DNA of 7,069 bases, from positions 1 through 7,069 of the forward strand of contig CAZLNH010000271.1 of assembly GCA_964560775.1 (NCBI GenBank), read 5' to 3'. The notes beneath the pieces were generated by a model. The model was not told the DNA's origin. It searched no databases and worked only from the letters and a program-made list of their open reading frames with translations. The DNA comes from Woeseia sp964560775. GTDB taxonomy: Bacteria; Pseudomonadota; Gammaproteobacteria; Steroidobacterales; Woeseiaceae. The translations under genes were made by a program, and so were the position numbers. Every line of letters begins with the position of its first letter. Positions within the stretch are counted from its first letter, which is position 1. This document shows positions 1-6,709 of the stretch, in pieces.

Positions 1-1
1 C

Positions 2-127
2 TGCAACCGCTATCTCCCCGCCAAGGTGCGGGCGTTCGGCAAATTCTTCGAGAAGGCCTACCCGATAGAGGGCTGGTGGCCGAAGATTGCCGCCCGGCTG
101 CAAGCGGAGAACAGGCCCGCAGCCTGA
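2..127 (+). CDS. C-terminal fragment of a probable LysR-family transcriptional regulator (5' end outside window)
   Basis: Only the last 41 codons and the TGA stop are inside the window. The frame begins Cys-Asn-Arg-Tyr-Leu-Pro-Ala-Lys-Val-Arg-Ala-Phe and ends in Asn-Arg-Pro-Ala-Ala. A Tyr-Leu-Pro-x-Lys-Val-Arg-Ala-Phe stretch followed by a short amphipathic helix is typical of the very end of the effector-binding domain of LysR-type regulators, where the last helix packs against the periplasmic-binding-protein-like fold. The DNA-binding half is not visible, so neither the regulated gene nor the effector can be inferred. The downstream GTPase pair starts 100 bases later on the same strand. LysR regulators usually control a divergent neighbour, so there is no reason to link this gene to the GTPases. 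The family call rests on one short motif and could be wrong. Confidence 0.55.
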   Translation, partial: CNRYLPAKVRAFGKFFEKAYPIEGWWPKIAARLQAENRPAA

Positions 128-146
128 GCGCTGGTCGCTGCGTGGT

Positions 147-160
147 GGCCGGCACCGGCC
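147..160. repeat. Perfect 6-bp inverted repeat in the spacer after the LysR-like gene
   Basis: GGCCGG, CA, CCGGCC forms a perfect inverted repeat 20 bases after the first gene's stop codon. In RNA it would fold as a short, very GC-rich stem, in practice 5 bp with a 4-base loop. No T-run follows on the plus strand, so it is not a canonical intrinsic terminator. It could be a transcription pause site or simply a product of high GC content. Confidence 0.4.
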
Positions 161-227
161 TGACGCCCGCCATCCCCACACACTTGTGAGAAACTGCCGG
201 CAACCAGACTCCAGGGTGCGGCCACGC

Positions 228-1442
228 ATGGGTGCATGGAACAAGCTCAAACAAGCGCTCGGCGCGGCGGCGACCGACCCGGGCCGGGTCGAGGCGGCGC
301 TCGAGGCCGCGACGGCGCAGCAGCCGCCGCCGGTCATGTGGTTGCTGGGCGCGACCCAGGCCGGCAAAACGTCGATCATCCGTACGCTGACCGGAAATAC
401 AGCGGTGGAAATCGGCAACGGCTTCCGGCCGTGCACGCGGCGCTCGGACCTTTACGAGTTCCCGGCGGGAGCGCCGGTGCTGAGCTTCCTTGATACACGC
501 GGGCTCGGCGAGGTGGCCTACGATCCGGCGGAGGACATCGCGCTCTGTGAGACGCGCGCGCATCTCGTGATCACGGTGGTGCGGGTCACGGAGACGCGGC
601 CGCGCGCGGTGCAAGAGGTGCTGCGCGGCATCCGCAAGCGGCACCCGGACTGGCCGGTCATCGTTGCGCAGACCTGCCTGCATACCGCCTATCCCGAGGG
701 CGTGGAACACGTGCTCCCTTATCCGTTCTCGTCGCCGGACTGGCAGGAGCGCGTGCCGGCGGACCTGCGGCGGTTGCTGCTGGCGCAACGCGACGCGTTC
801 GCGAAATTACCGGGTGCCGGCGATGTTATTTGGGTGCCGGTGGACTTCACGCTTGCCGAAGACGGCTTCGAGCCGGCCGACTACGGTGCGGACGCGCTCT
901 GGAACGCCATCGACCGCGCGATGTTCATGGATCTCCGCGCACGCGTTATCGCGGACGATGGCGTGGCGGATGTCTTCTGGCGGGACGCGCACCCGAAGGT
1001 GGTCGGCTACAGCCTGACCGCGGCCGTGGCGGGCGGGGTGCCGGTCGCGGACCTGGCGCTGTTGCCAAGCGTGCAAGCGGCCATGATCTATGCGCTCGCG
1101 GAAACCTACGGCGTGCAGTGGACGGCACGCAACAGCAAGGAATTCCTGGGGCTGCTGGGTGCCGGCTTCCTCGTCGCTTACGGCGGGCGGTCGCTCGGCC
1201 GGAGCCTCGCGAAGCTGGTGCCGGTGTGGGGCCAGACGGCCGGCATCGCGTGGGGTGCCGCGGCCGGCGGTGCGATCACGTTCGGCCTGGGCAAGGCCGC
1301 GTGCCACTACCTGGCGCGCAAGCGTGCCGGACAGGCGGTGTCGGCGGAACAACTGCGCGAAGTCTACCGCGAAGCGCTGCACGAGGGCCGGGCGCTGGTA
1401 CGCGAGCAACTCGCCGCATCCGGCAAGGGATCCGGCCGGTGA
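228..1442 (+). CDS. P-loop GTPase with degenerate G4 motif and C-terminal DUF697-like membrane-associated domain
   Basis: The predicted protein is 404 residues. The frame is open further upstream, but ATG 228 is preferred: it begins a sensible N-terminus (MGAWNKLKQALG) and has a modest AGGG 11 bases before it. Residues 33-155 form a GTPase-like domain with a Walker A/G1 motif GATQAGKT at 41-48, a likely G2 threonine at T70 and a G3 motif DTRG at 89-92. The usual NKxD/TKxD at G4 is not apparent; the equivalent strand ends IVAQTCLH (145-152), with no Asp. Residues 255-365 match the DUF697 pattern seen at the C-terminus of YcjF-like proteins. That pattern includes VPVADLALLPSVQ, an AxxYG motif, two glycine/alanine-rich hydrophobic stretches (307-325 and 335-360) and KLVP-x-x-G. 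Membrane association is likely. The last four bases overlap the start of the next gene (GTGA), so the two are almost certainly co-translated. The cellular role is unknown. Confidence 0.85.
   Translation: MGAWNKLKQALGAAATDPGRVEAALEAATAQQPPPVMWLLGATQAGKTSIIRTLTGNTAVEIGNGFRPCTRRSDLYEFPAGAPVLSFLDTRGLGEVAYDPAEDIALCETRAHLVITVVRVTETRPRAVQEVLRGIRKRHPDWPVIVAQTCLHTAYPEGVEHVLPYPFSSPDWQERVPADLRRLLLAQRDAFAKLPGAGDVIWVPVDFTLAEDGFEPADYGADALWNAIDRAMFMDLRARVIADDGVADVFWRDAHPKVVGYSLTAAVAGGVPVADLALLPSVQAAMIYALAETYGVQWTARNSKEFLGLLGAGFLVAYGGRSLGRSLAKLVPVWGQTAGIAWGAAAGGAITFGLGKAACHYLARKRAGQAVSAEQLREVYREALHEGRALVREQLAASGKGSGR
1425..1430 (+). promoter_or_regulatory. Ribosome binding site for the second GTPase
   Basis: AAGGGA lies 8 bases before GTG 1439, inside the end of the first GTPase gene. 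It decides the start of the second gene, whose frame is open for another 600 bases upstream by chance. Together with the 4-base GTGA overlap it indicates translational coupling. Confidence 0.7.
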
Positions 1443-2971
1443 AGACCGTGCTCGACCGCTTCGGCCGGCTCCGGGTGGTGGCCGCGGCATTCGCGTTGCT
1501 GCCGCTGGTTGGCCTGCCGGTGCTGGGCGTCATCTGGCTGCTGCAGTCGTCGGTCGGCCTGTGGTGGCTGGCGGCAGGCCTCTGTGCACTGGTCTTCGCC
1601 ATGCTGTTCCAGTGGCTGGCCGGGCGGCGCGAGGCGGCTGCGCTGGCGGACGTCAGGACGCAGCCTGGCGGCAACTGGCCGCGGCAGGCGGATGAGTGCT
1701 GGGTGAAGGTGCAGCAGATGGCGGACGACGTAACGCTTGAGGCGTGGCCGCTCGATGAGCCGGCCGGGCTGGGCCGCCTCGCCGAGGAGGTACTCCGCCT
1801 GGTGGCCGGGCATTTCCACCCGCGGTCGGCGCGGCCGCTGACGGAGATGACCGTGCCGGACACCCTTATGGTGATCGAGCGCGCGGCCCGTGAGCTGCGG
1901 CTGGAAGTCCTGCAGCAAATACCGGGCAGCCATCGCATTACGCTCGCGCAGGTCGCCGGGGCGCGGAAGCTTAAGGGCCACTACGACCGGCTTTCGCCCG
2001 TGGTCAAATTGCTGGGAGCGTATGTCATGCCGCAGGTCATGCTCCGGCAGGTGCTCGGCGACTTGCTGCTTGGCTCGGTCTTCCAGGCGGGCTCGAAGAA
2101 CGTGCAGCGCTGGCTGCTGCAGGAATACATCCGCAAGATCGGTTTTCACGCCATCGAGCTTTACGGCGGGCTCGTGGTGCTCGACGACGACCGTCAGCTG
2201 GAGGCGATTACGCGCGGCACACGCGAAGACCTGGCGCGCGCCGCGGATGCAGAGGATGTGCGCCGTGAGCCCCTCAGGATTGTGATGCTCGGCCGCGTCA
2301 ATGCCGGCAAGTCCAGCCTGGTCAACGCGTTGTTCGGTGAGCTGGTCGCAGCCACCGACGTGGTGCCCGACTCGACCACGGGGATCGTGCCTTACCGGCT
2401 CGAGCGCGACGACGAGGTGCGGGCGCTGGTGTACGACACGCCCGGCTTCGACTCCGGGCGCGTTGACCTCTCGCCGCTGGACGAGGCAAGCCTTGGCGCG
2501 GATCTCGTCATCTGGGTGTCGGCCGCGGACCGCCCGGACCGGGCCGAAGAGCGGGCGCGACTGGAAAGGCTGCGGCAGCGCCTGGCGGACCCGGCGCGCC
2601 GCGCGTCGCCCGTGCTCGTCGCCCTGACCCACATCGATCGACTGCGCCCGCTGCGCGAGTGGGAACCTCCTTACGACCTTGATCCGCCAGTCGGCCGGAA
2701 AGCGAAGGAGATCGCGGAGGCAGTCGTCGCCGCGTCCGAAGACCTGGGCGTGGACGTGTCCGCGGTGATCCCGGTGTGCGCCGCGCCCGAGCGGGTCTAC
2801 AACGTGGACGATGCGCTCTGGGCCGCCATGTTGTTCGAGTTTCCCGAGGCCAACCGTGTGCGGCTGTTGCGCTGCCAGCGGGTCCGGCGCTCGGAGCAGG
2901 ACTGGAGCAAGCTGCGCGAGCAGCTCAAAAACGGCGGCCGCTTCCTGGTGTCGCTGGCGCGTAATCGTTAG
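1439..2971 (+). CDS. Membrane-anchored Era/EngA-like GTPase, partner of the upstream GTPase
   Basis: The predicted protein is 510 residues from a GTG start. The start is set by a Shine-Dalgarno sequence 8 bases upstream and by a GTGA overlap with the previous stop. The N-terminus has two hydrophobic segments (about 13-35 and 39-61) separated by a short loop, consistent with a helical hairpin anchor in the inner membrane. Residues 65-275 are a mostly helical linker with no motif I recognise. Residues 278-470 form a TRAFAC-class, Era/EngA-like GTPase domain. It has G1 GRVNAGKSS (285-293), G2 DSTTG (311-315), G3 DTPGF (333-337), a G4 variant THID (397-400) with the specificity Asp retained, and a G5-like VCAA (446-449). 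All elements for GTP binding and hydrolysis appear intact, unlike the upstream partner. The C-terminus ends shortly after the GTPase domain in a basic tail. Family knowledge (YcjX/YcjF, MMR_HSR1-type proteins) gives no firm function. Roles in envelope stress or membrane remodelling are only guesses. Confidence 0.85.
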   Translation: MKTVLDRFGRLRVVAAAFALLPLVGLPVLGVIWLLQSSVGLWWLAAGLCALVFAMLFQWLAGRREAAALADVRTQPGGNWPRQADECWVKVQQMADDVTLEAWPLDEPAGLGRLAEEVLRLVAGHFHPRSARPLTEMTVPDTLMVIERAARELRLEVLQQIPGSHRITLAQVAGARKLKGHYDRLSPVVKLLGAYVMPQVMLRQVLGDLLLGSVFQAGSKNVQRWLLQEYIRKIGFHAIELYGGLVVLDDDRQLEAITRGTREDLARAADAEDVRREPLRIVMLGRVNAGKSSLVNALFGELVAATDVVPDSTTGIVPYRLERDDEVRALVYDTPGFDSGRVDLSPLDEASLGADLVIWVSAADRPDRAEERARLERLRQRLADPARRASPVLVALTHIDRLRPLREWEPPYDLDPPVGRKAKEIAEAVVAASEDLGVDVSAVIPVCAAPERVYNVDDALWAAMLFEFPEANRVRLLRCQRVRRSEQDWSKLREQLKNGGRFLVSLARNR

Positions 2972-3001
2972 AGCGAGGACCGCCTGAGGTGAGCCTGCCG
3001 G

Positions 3002-3010
3002 TGCTACGAT
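3002..3010 (+). promoter_or_regulatory. Possible extended -10 promoter for the small exported protein
   Basis: TGCTACGAT fits an extended -10 (TGn followed by TACGAT, 4 of 6 matches to TATAAT). It lies 28 bases before ATG 3039 in the only non-coding gap upstream of that gene. No good -35 box is visible at 16-18 bases upstream, which an extended -10 can tolerate. The gene may also be reached by read-through from the GTPase pair, because no terminator is seen after 2971. Confidence 0.35.
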
Positions 3011-3038
3011 TGCTACCCTTGTCGTGGAATTGGCGAAC

Positions 3039-3503
3039 ATGTTCGGAATACAGGGATTAGCGAAGTCTGCAGCGTGGTTGGCCGTGGGAATCGTCTTCGG
3101 TGCCGGCTGCGCTTCGAGCTCTGCACAGACGATTCGTGCCGGCATTGGGGAAACCTTCGAACTTCATGTCGGGCGATCCGCAACTGTCGATGCAGCAGCG
3201 CTCGAAGTGGGCTTCGAAGCCGTCAGTACCGACTCTCGTTGCGCGAAGGGCGATACCTGTGTCTGGGAGGGAAATGCGATCGTGCGCCTCTGGCTGGAAC
3301 GCCGCGGCGGCAAACGGGAAACCATTGAATTGCATACGGCGTCCAAAGGCCCGGGCAGCGTGACGTTCAACGGTCATGGCATCAGCCTCAAAGGCCTGAA
3401 TCCGATCCCGGTCAGCGGCCGAACGATTTCACCATCCGACTACATTGTGACGCTCATTGTTACGGCCGGCAGTGCCGGCGGTGAGGCAATCAGCCGGTAC
3501 TAA
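3039..3503 (+). CDS. Small exported protein of unknown function with DSRC-x5-C-VWxGNA signature
   Basis: The predicted protein is 154 residues from ATG 3039, with GGA about 10 bases upstream. An in-frame GTG at 3024 would add five residues but has no better binding site. Residues 8-24 form a hydrophobic export signal. The sequence GAGC at 21-24 could be a poor lipobox (Gly instead of Leu at -3), making it a lipoprotein; otherwise signal peptidase I could cut near Ser-Ser-Ala (27-29). The mature part looks all-beta and carries a striking signature at 65-80: Asp-Ser-Arg-Cys, five residues, Cys-Val-Trp-Glu-Gly-Asn-Ala. The two cysteines (C68, C74) probably form a small disulfide loop. Similar DSRCP...CVWxGNA proteins occur as hypothetical exported proteins in several bacterial phyla, and I know of no function for them. 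The C-terminus has DYIVTLIV, typical of a closing beta strand. The TAA stop lies at the start of the shared terminator, and the gene is convergent with the protease. Confidence 0.8.
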   Translation: MFGIQGLAKSAAWLAVGIVFGAGCASSSAQTIRAGIGETFELHVGRSATVDAAALEVGFEAVSTDSRCAKGDTCVWEGNAIVRLWLERRGGKRETIELHTASKGPGSVTFNGHGISLKGLNPIPVSGRTISPSDYIVTLIVTAGSAGGEAISRY

Positions 3504-3533
3504 AAAAAAGGGGCGCCCGACTGGACGCCCCTT
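3502..3533 (-). terminator. Intrinsic terminator of the protease gene, possibly bidirectional
   Basis: An 8-bp stem (3508-3515 with 3526-3533; core GGGGCG/CGCCCC) encloses a 10-base loop. On the minus strand it is followed directly by a run of T (complement of the eight A at 3502-3509), which makes a textbook rho-independent terminator 36 bases after the protease stop. On the plus strand only a weak, interrupted T-rich stretch (TTCTCCGTTTT) follows, so termination of the small exported gene should be less efficient. The A-tract also supplies the last two bases of that gene's TAA stop. Confidence 0.85.
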
Positions 3534-3568
3534 CTCCGTTTTGCCGGTTCAGGCCCGGCAATTCCTGC

Positions 3569-6367
3569 TCAGCGGCATTGGTAGACCGACACGTCGTCGA
3601 CATACCAGCCGAACGCCCCGTTGCAGCCGTCGTTGCCCATATCGAAGCGCAGCACGATCTTGTCTTTCGGCTGTGCGTACGGCTCGAGGTCGATGATCGA
3701 GCGGCCCCAGCTGCCGGACACGCTGCCTTCGTCGGCACCCGTGAAGGCCGGCTCGCCCGCGATCGGATTGGTGTTACCTTGCGCCGCGGTAAACAGCAAT
3801 GCGTTGTACGGGTTGTAGATGAAATCACCCGGTGCGACGAGTTGCCACGGACCGCCGTTGACGCTGATCTTCAGATTGCCGCCATCCCAGCCGGCTTCGG
3901 TCGCTATCCAGTGATCGAACGCCATGCGAAGCGAGTCAGCGGATGCCGGCACCGATATCTCGGGGCTGTCCAGGTGCAATACCGCCGTTTCGTCACCGCC
4001 CGGCGCGCAGCTACCGATGATTGGATCCGGCCCGAAGAACGCTTTGCCTTGGCGATCACCCGGAAGGTCCGACACTACCGACCACTCGCGATCCGTGAAA
4101 TCCGGCGTCGTTCCGCTGTTACTGCGCATCCAGCGATCCATTGACGAATTGCCATAATCGAAGCTGTCACTCAGCAGGATTTTCGCTTTCTTCGTCGGGC
4201 TGTCGCAGAGTGGCGGCGGATTTTGCGCCAGCAGTGGCTCGAAGCCGCACTGGGTTGGCGGAGTCCGCATTTCGACCGCCGCGATAGCGCTGGCCACCTG
4301 TGCACAATCGCCCGCCGACACGACCGCACCGGACGGCGTTCCGTCCGTCAGCGACGCGAGGTTGGTACCAATGAGGTCGCTGCAGGACTGCTCAAGTGCA
4401 TCGGCGTGCTCGGCAAAACTGGTTGCCGGTCCCTGGTAGTGCAGCTTCGCGCGGAAGTAGATATGCGCGGCCTTGGTGAGCCCGATGGCATCGACCGTCT
4501 GACCGTTATAGCTGCCGCCGTCCACCATCAACGCGTAGGCATGGTTGTCGACGCCTGAGTTGATGTGTACGCCGCCATTATCGGACGCAGCGCAGTGGTA
4601 ACCGGTGTCGGTCACCTTGGCGGGGTCGCCGTAACAGCCTGGCGTGGACATGTCGCGCAGTGCGCCGGACAGGCCGGCCGCGGTGCCGTCCTCTCCGACC
4701 AGCCAGCGCGCGGAATTATCCGTGCCGGTCGCGCCGCGTGACATGGTGAGATTGACGGTGTTCGTCGCCAGTTCGGTCTTAATTGCCGTGCCATCGTTCT
4801 GCACGACCGAAAGTGACGGGATGGTAACCGTCGGGTCGGCGCCACCCATATTGATAATGACATTACCGCCTGTGTTGTTGCCGATAATTACACCAACTGC
4901 GCCATTATCCTGCGCGTTCTTCGCCTTCACAGCGAAACCGCAGACCCCGCGATCCATGAACGCGATCTTCCCGGCCACCGCGGCCGCGTTGGCGAATGGC
5001 GACTCGCAGCCGTCATTCAAGGTGCCGCCAGGGACTGCAACGACTCCGTCGTTCACTTCGACAAGATCACCGGTCAGGTTGACGGTTTCCGGCCCGAAGG
5101 CAGCCGTGCCTGCCGGCTTGACGCCAGCGATGGCGGCCGGCGAATTGATTGTCACTGTCGGCGGCAGCGTTGTGAAGACACTGCACTCACCGGCCGTGCG
5201 TGGACCATCGGCTGCGATGTCGTCACGTCCGTTAATGCGATCGACCATCTCGCCGAAGATATCCGACGCCGCTTCATTTAGCGCGCCGGGCTGCCAGGCG
5301 TAGATCAGGCCATCGGTGTACTCGGTGTAGGCATGTGCCCACTCATGTCCGGTTACGTCGTCGGTCGTCAGGCCGGGGCAGAAGGAGATGAATACGCCGT
5401 TCCACGACGCATTCGGACAGCTGTAACCGCGGTTGAAGATCGAGTCCATCGTGGCACCCGCACCGTCGTAAGAATCGCGTCCGAAGGCGTTTGCGAACAG
5501 ATCATAGGTCTCCTTGGAGGCCAGGATCATGTTGTCGGCCTCGGTTACGCCGGTAGGAAACGCGGCGCCCTCCACCCAGAACGGGCTCCCGGGATACTCC
5601 GCCGGGATAAACGGCAGGTTCTGGCCATCGTATGCGCGCCGGTTGAGCGCGTCGGGCGTACCCGTGATCTGGTCGATGACCTTACCGGTGTGCGCGTCGA
5701 CGTAAACGAACTCACGCACATCCATGCCGTTGCCAACTTCGACCTCGTATGCAAGATGATTATCGCCCGGGACGCCCTTGGCAAGTCCTTCACGATAGAT
5801 CAGCAGGCGACTGTTGCGAACGGACGGTGCCGGGCTGTCTGCCCTGGATTCAATGAACGAGAGCGCCGCATCTCCGGCTTCCGCAATGTTGCGTGAGGGT
5901 GCCGCCGATACCTGGATGTCCGGCACCAGGGTACCCGTGACAGCCGTGAGATTGTCGTCGCTGTCGAAGTGCACTTTCAAAACCGCGCCGAAAACCGGAA
6001 GTCCGGCGTACTCCTGCACATACTTCAGGTGCTTGTTGCCAAGCTTGTCACTTTCGCTCTTGCTGAGCCTGAGATTGGCGCTTCCCGTACCAAAGGCTGC
6101 CGCATGCTGGCTGACAAAACTTGTCGCTTCGTCATTCAACGCTTGCGGGGTGGAGGCCGCGGCTTTCCTGGCGAGCCCGGGCGGCACACGAACGAAACTG
6201 GCCGTGCCGGTTGCCGGGTTGACCCTGACGCCCGCCCCGCCGGTGTCCGACTGAAGTCGCTCGATGGCCCTGGCGTTACGTGCGTGATCGGGCGGCGCTG
6301 CGCCCACGGTAAGGCAAAGCACGGTAGATAAGACGGCGCATGCGGCCGTTCGAAAAATCGCCTTCAT
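3569..6367 (-). CDS. Secreted M4-family (thermolysin-like) zinc metalloprotease precursor with inserted PA domain
   Basis: The predicted protein is 932 residues and starts at ATG 6367 with AGGGGA 5 bases upstream. It has a signal peptide at 1-23 (cut near Val-Gly-Ala), an FTP propeptide domain at about 75-150 (YVQEYAGLPVFGAVL) and a PepSY-like part at about 158-235 ending VYVDAHTGKVID. The M4 catalytic domain follows. Zinc ligands and catalytic residues align with thermolysin: HEWAH at 341-345 (H142, E143, H146), E365 (E166), Y356 (Y157), R571 (R203), D596 (D226) and H601 (H231, in HINSG). Between E365 and R571 there are about 170 extra residues (roughly 389-550) resembling a protease-associated (PA) domain, with GKIAFMDRGVCGFAVKAKNAQ and GAVGVIIGNN. 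Residues 730-932 form a C-terminal beta-sandwich like that of immune-inhibitor-A-type proteases (DGGNLKISVNGG, GWYVDDVSVYQC). The mature region has 14 cysteines, consistent with disulfides. Such enzymes are exported by Sec, often leave by type II secretion, and mature by autocleavage. The likely role is extracellular protein degradation. Confidence 0.95.
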   Translation of the reverse strand: MKAIFRTAACAVLSTVLCLTVGAAPPDHARNARAIERLQSDTGGAGVRVNPATGTASFVRVPPGLARKAAASTPQALNDEATSFVSQHAAAFGTGSANLRLSKSESDKLGNKHLKYVQEYAGLPVFGAVLKVHFDSDDNLTAVTGTLVPDIQVSAAPSRNIAEAGDAALSFIESRADSPAPSVRNSRLLIYREGLAKGVPGDNHLAYEVEVGNGMDVREFVYVDAHTGKVIDQITGTPDALNRRAYDGQNLPFIPAEYPGSPFWVEGAAFPTGVTEADNMILASKETYDLFANAFGRDSYDGAGATMDSIFNRGYSCPNASWNGVFISFCPGLTTDDVTGHEWAHAYTEYTDGLIYAWQPGALNEAASDIFGEMVDRINGRDDIAADGPRTAGECSVFTTLPPTVTINSPAAIAGVKPAGTAAFGPETVNLTGDLVEVNDGVVAVPGGTLNDGCESPFANAAAVAGKIAFMDRGVCGFAVKAKNAQDNGAVGVIIGNNTGGNVIINMGGADPTVTIPSLSVVQNDGTAIKTELATNTVNLTMSRGATGTDNSARWLVGEDGTAAGLSGALRDMSTPGCYGDPAKVTDTGYHCAASDNGGVHINSGVDNHAYALMVDGGSYNGQTVDAIGLTKAAHIYFRAKLHYQGPATSFAEHADALEQSCSDLIGTNLASLTDGTPSGAVVSAGDCAQVASAIAAVEMRTPPTQCGFEPLLAQNPPPLCDSPTKKAKILLSDSFDYGNSSMDRWMRSNSGTTPDFTDREWSVVSDLPGDRQGKAFFGPDPIIGSCAPGGDETAVLHLDSPEISVPASADSLRMAFDHWIATEAGWDGGNLKISVNGGPWQLVAPGDFIYNPYNALLFTAAQGNTNPIAGEPAFTGADEGSVSGSWGRSIIDLEPYAQPKDKIVLRFDMGNDGCNGAFGWYVDDVSVYQCR
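4724..5182 (-). other. PA (protease-associated) domain inserted in the M4 catalytic domain
   Basis: This stretch encodes about residues 396-548 of the protease. It splits the M4 catalytic domain after the HExxH helix and third zinc ligand, and before the RWLVGEDG segment that corresponds to thermolysin's WEIGED. The PA hallmarks are the strand-turn GKIAFMDRGVCGF, the helix VKAKNAQDNGAVGVIIGNN, and the IPSLSVVQNDG segment with conserved Ile-Pro. PA domains usually bind or position protein substrates, or limit access to the active site. The exact ends are estimates from where thermolysin similarity stops and resumes. Confidence 0.8.
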
Positions 6368-6372
6368 GGCAT

Positions 6373-6378
6373 TCCCCT
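6373..6378 (-). promoter_or_regulatory. Ribosome binding site of the protease
   Basis: On the minus strand, AGGGGA lies 5 bases before the ATG at 6367. It supports that start, which also gives the best signal peptide. Confidence 0.7.
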
Positions 6379-6397
6379 GAGTCTTTGTGATTGATGG

Positions 6398-6415
6398 CGC
6401 GCTTTTGATAGCGCG
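6398..6415 (-). promoter_or_regulatory. Hairpin in the 5' untranslated region of the protease
   Basis: CGCGCT and AGCGCG form a perfect 6-bp stem with a 6-base loop, ending 30 bases upstream of the protease ATG. It would lie in the leader of the mRNA if the promoter proposed at 6439-6467 is right. It could be an operator, an mRNA-stabilising 5' stem or chance. No T-tract follows on the minus strand, so it is not an obvious attenuator. Confidence 0.35.
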
Positions 6416-6438
6416 ATCTATTTCTGTCTAGGAGCCAA

Positions 6439-6467
6439 AAATTACGCCTGGGCAAAATTGAACGCAA
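6439..6467 (-). promoter_or_regulatory. Weak candidate sigma-70 promoter for the protease
   Basis: On the minus strand, TTGCGT (complement of 6462-6467), a 17-base spacer and TAATTT (complement of 6439-6444) have correct spacing and lie in the most AT-rich part of the intergenic region. Each hexamer matches consensus at only 3 of 6 positions, so this is tentative. An interrupted inverted repeat, AATTG-4-CAATT at 6456-6469, overlaps the proposed -35 box. Confidence 0.25.
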
Positions 6468-6709
6468 TTGGATTCTGTTGCCAGGTTGTGCAGTCTTCAA
6501 GGAATTGCGTGTAAGTGAATGGACGGTAATAGAAAAACGATTCCGGGATCGCTCTCTGCCGGAGTATTCAGGCGGACTGGAACGGTTTGCAAACAGCGTA
6601 CTTGCGCAACACGACAGTGAAAATCCTGCTATTGCAAGCGTTGCCCCGAGGTTTGGATGCGGACCGGGCGCCGATCAGGAATAGCAGCGCTCGCGACCCA
6701 GGGTGCAAT

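Noticed and set aside
147..160. GGCCGG/CCGGCC dyad as an intrinsic terminator of the LysR-like gene
   Set aside because: The stem is short and no T-run follows, so termination cannot be claimed; it is kept only as an inverted repeat.
184..210. TTGTGA ... CAGACT as a promoter for the GTPase pair
   Set aside because: The -35 is fair, but the -10 matches only 3 of 6 positions and the spacing is 15; not better than chance in this sequence.
830..1438. Upstream extension of the second GTPase frame
   Set aside because: The extension overlaps the first GTPase gene by 600 bases and reads as Arg/Gly-rich filler. The GTG at 1439 has its own ribosome binding site and the 4-base overlap expected in operons.
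807..1490. Minus-strand open frame opposite the end of the first GTPase
   Set aside because: Arg/Pro/Ala-rich translation with no domain, fully antisense to DUF697-coding sequence; a shadow of GC-rich codons.
1364..3145. 593-codon open frame on the minus strand opposite the second GTPase
   Set aside because: Its translation is low-complexity, rich in Arg, His, Gln and Ala, and matches no family. It arises from the high GC of the real gene on the plus strand, which has clear GTPase motifs.
4644..5896. Plus-strand open frames opposite the protease (including 4644-5303 and 5333-5896)
   Set aside because: They have no ribosome binding sites or recognisable domains and lie antisense to conserved M4 and PA coding sequence.
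6478..6684. 68-codon plus-strand open frame in the divergent intergenic region
   Set aside because: No convincing Shine-Dalgarno sequence, atypical composition and no known family; it probably covers regulatory DNA.
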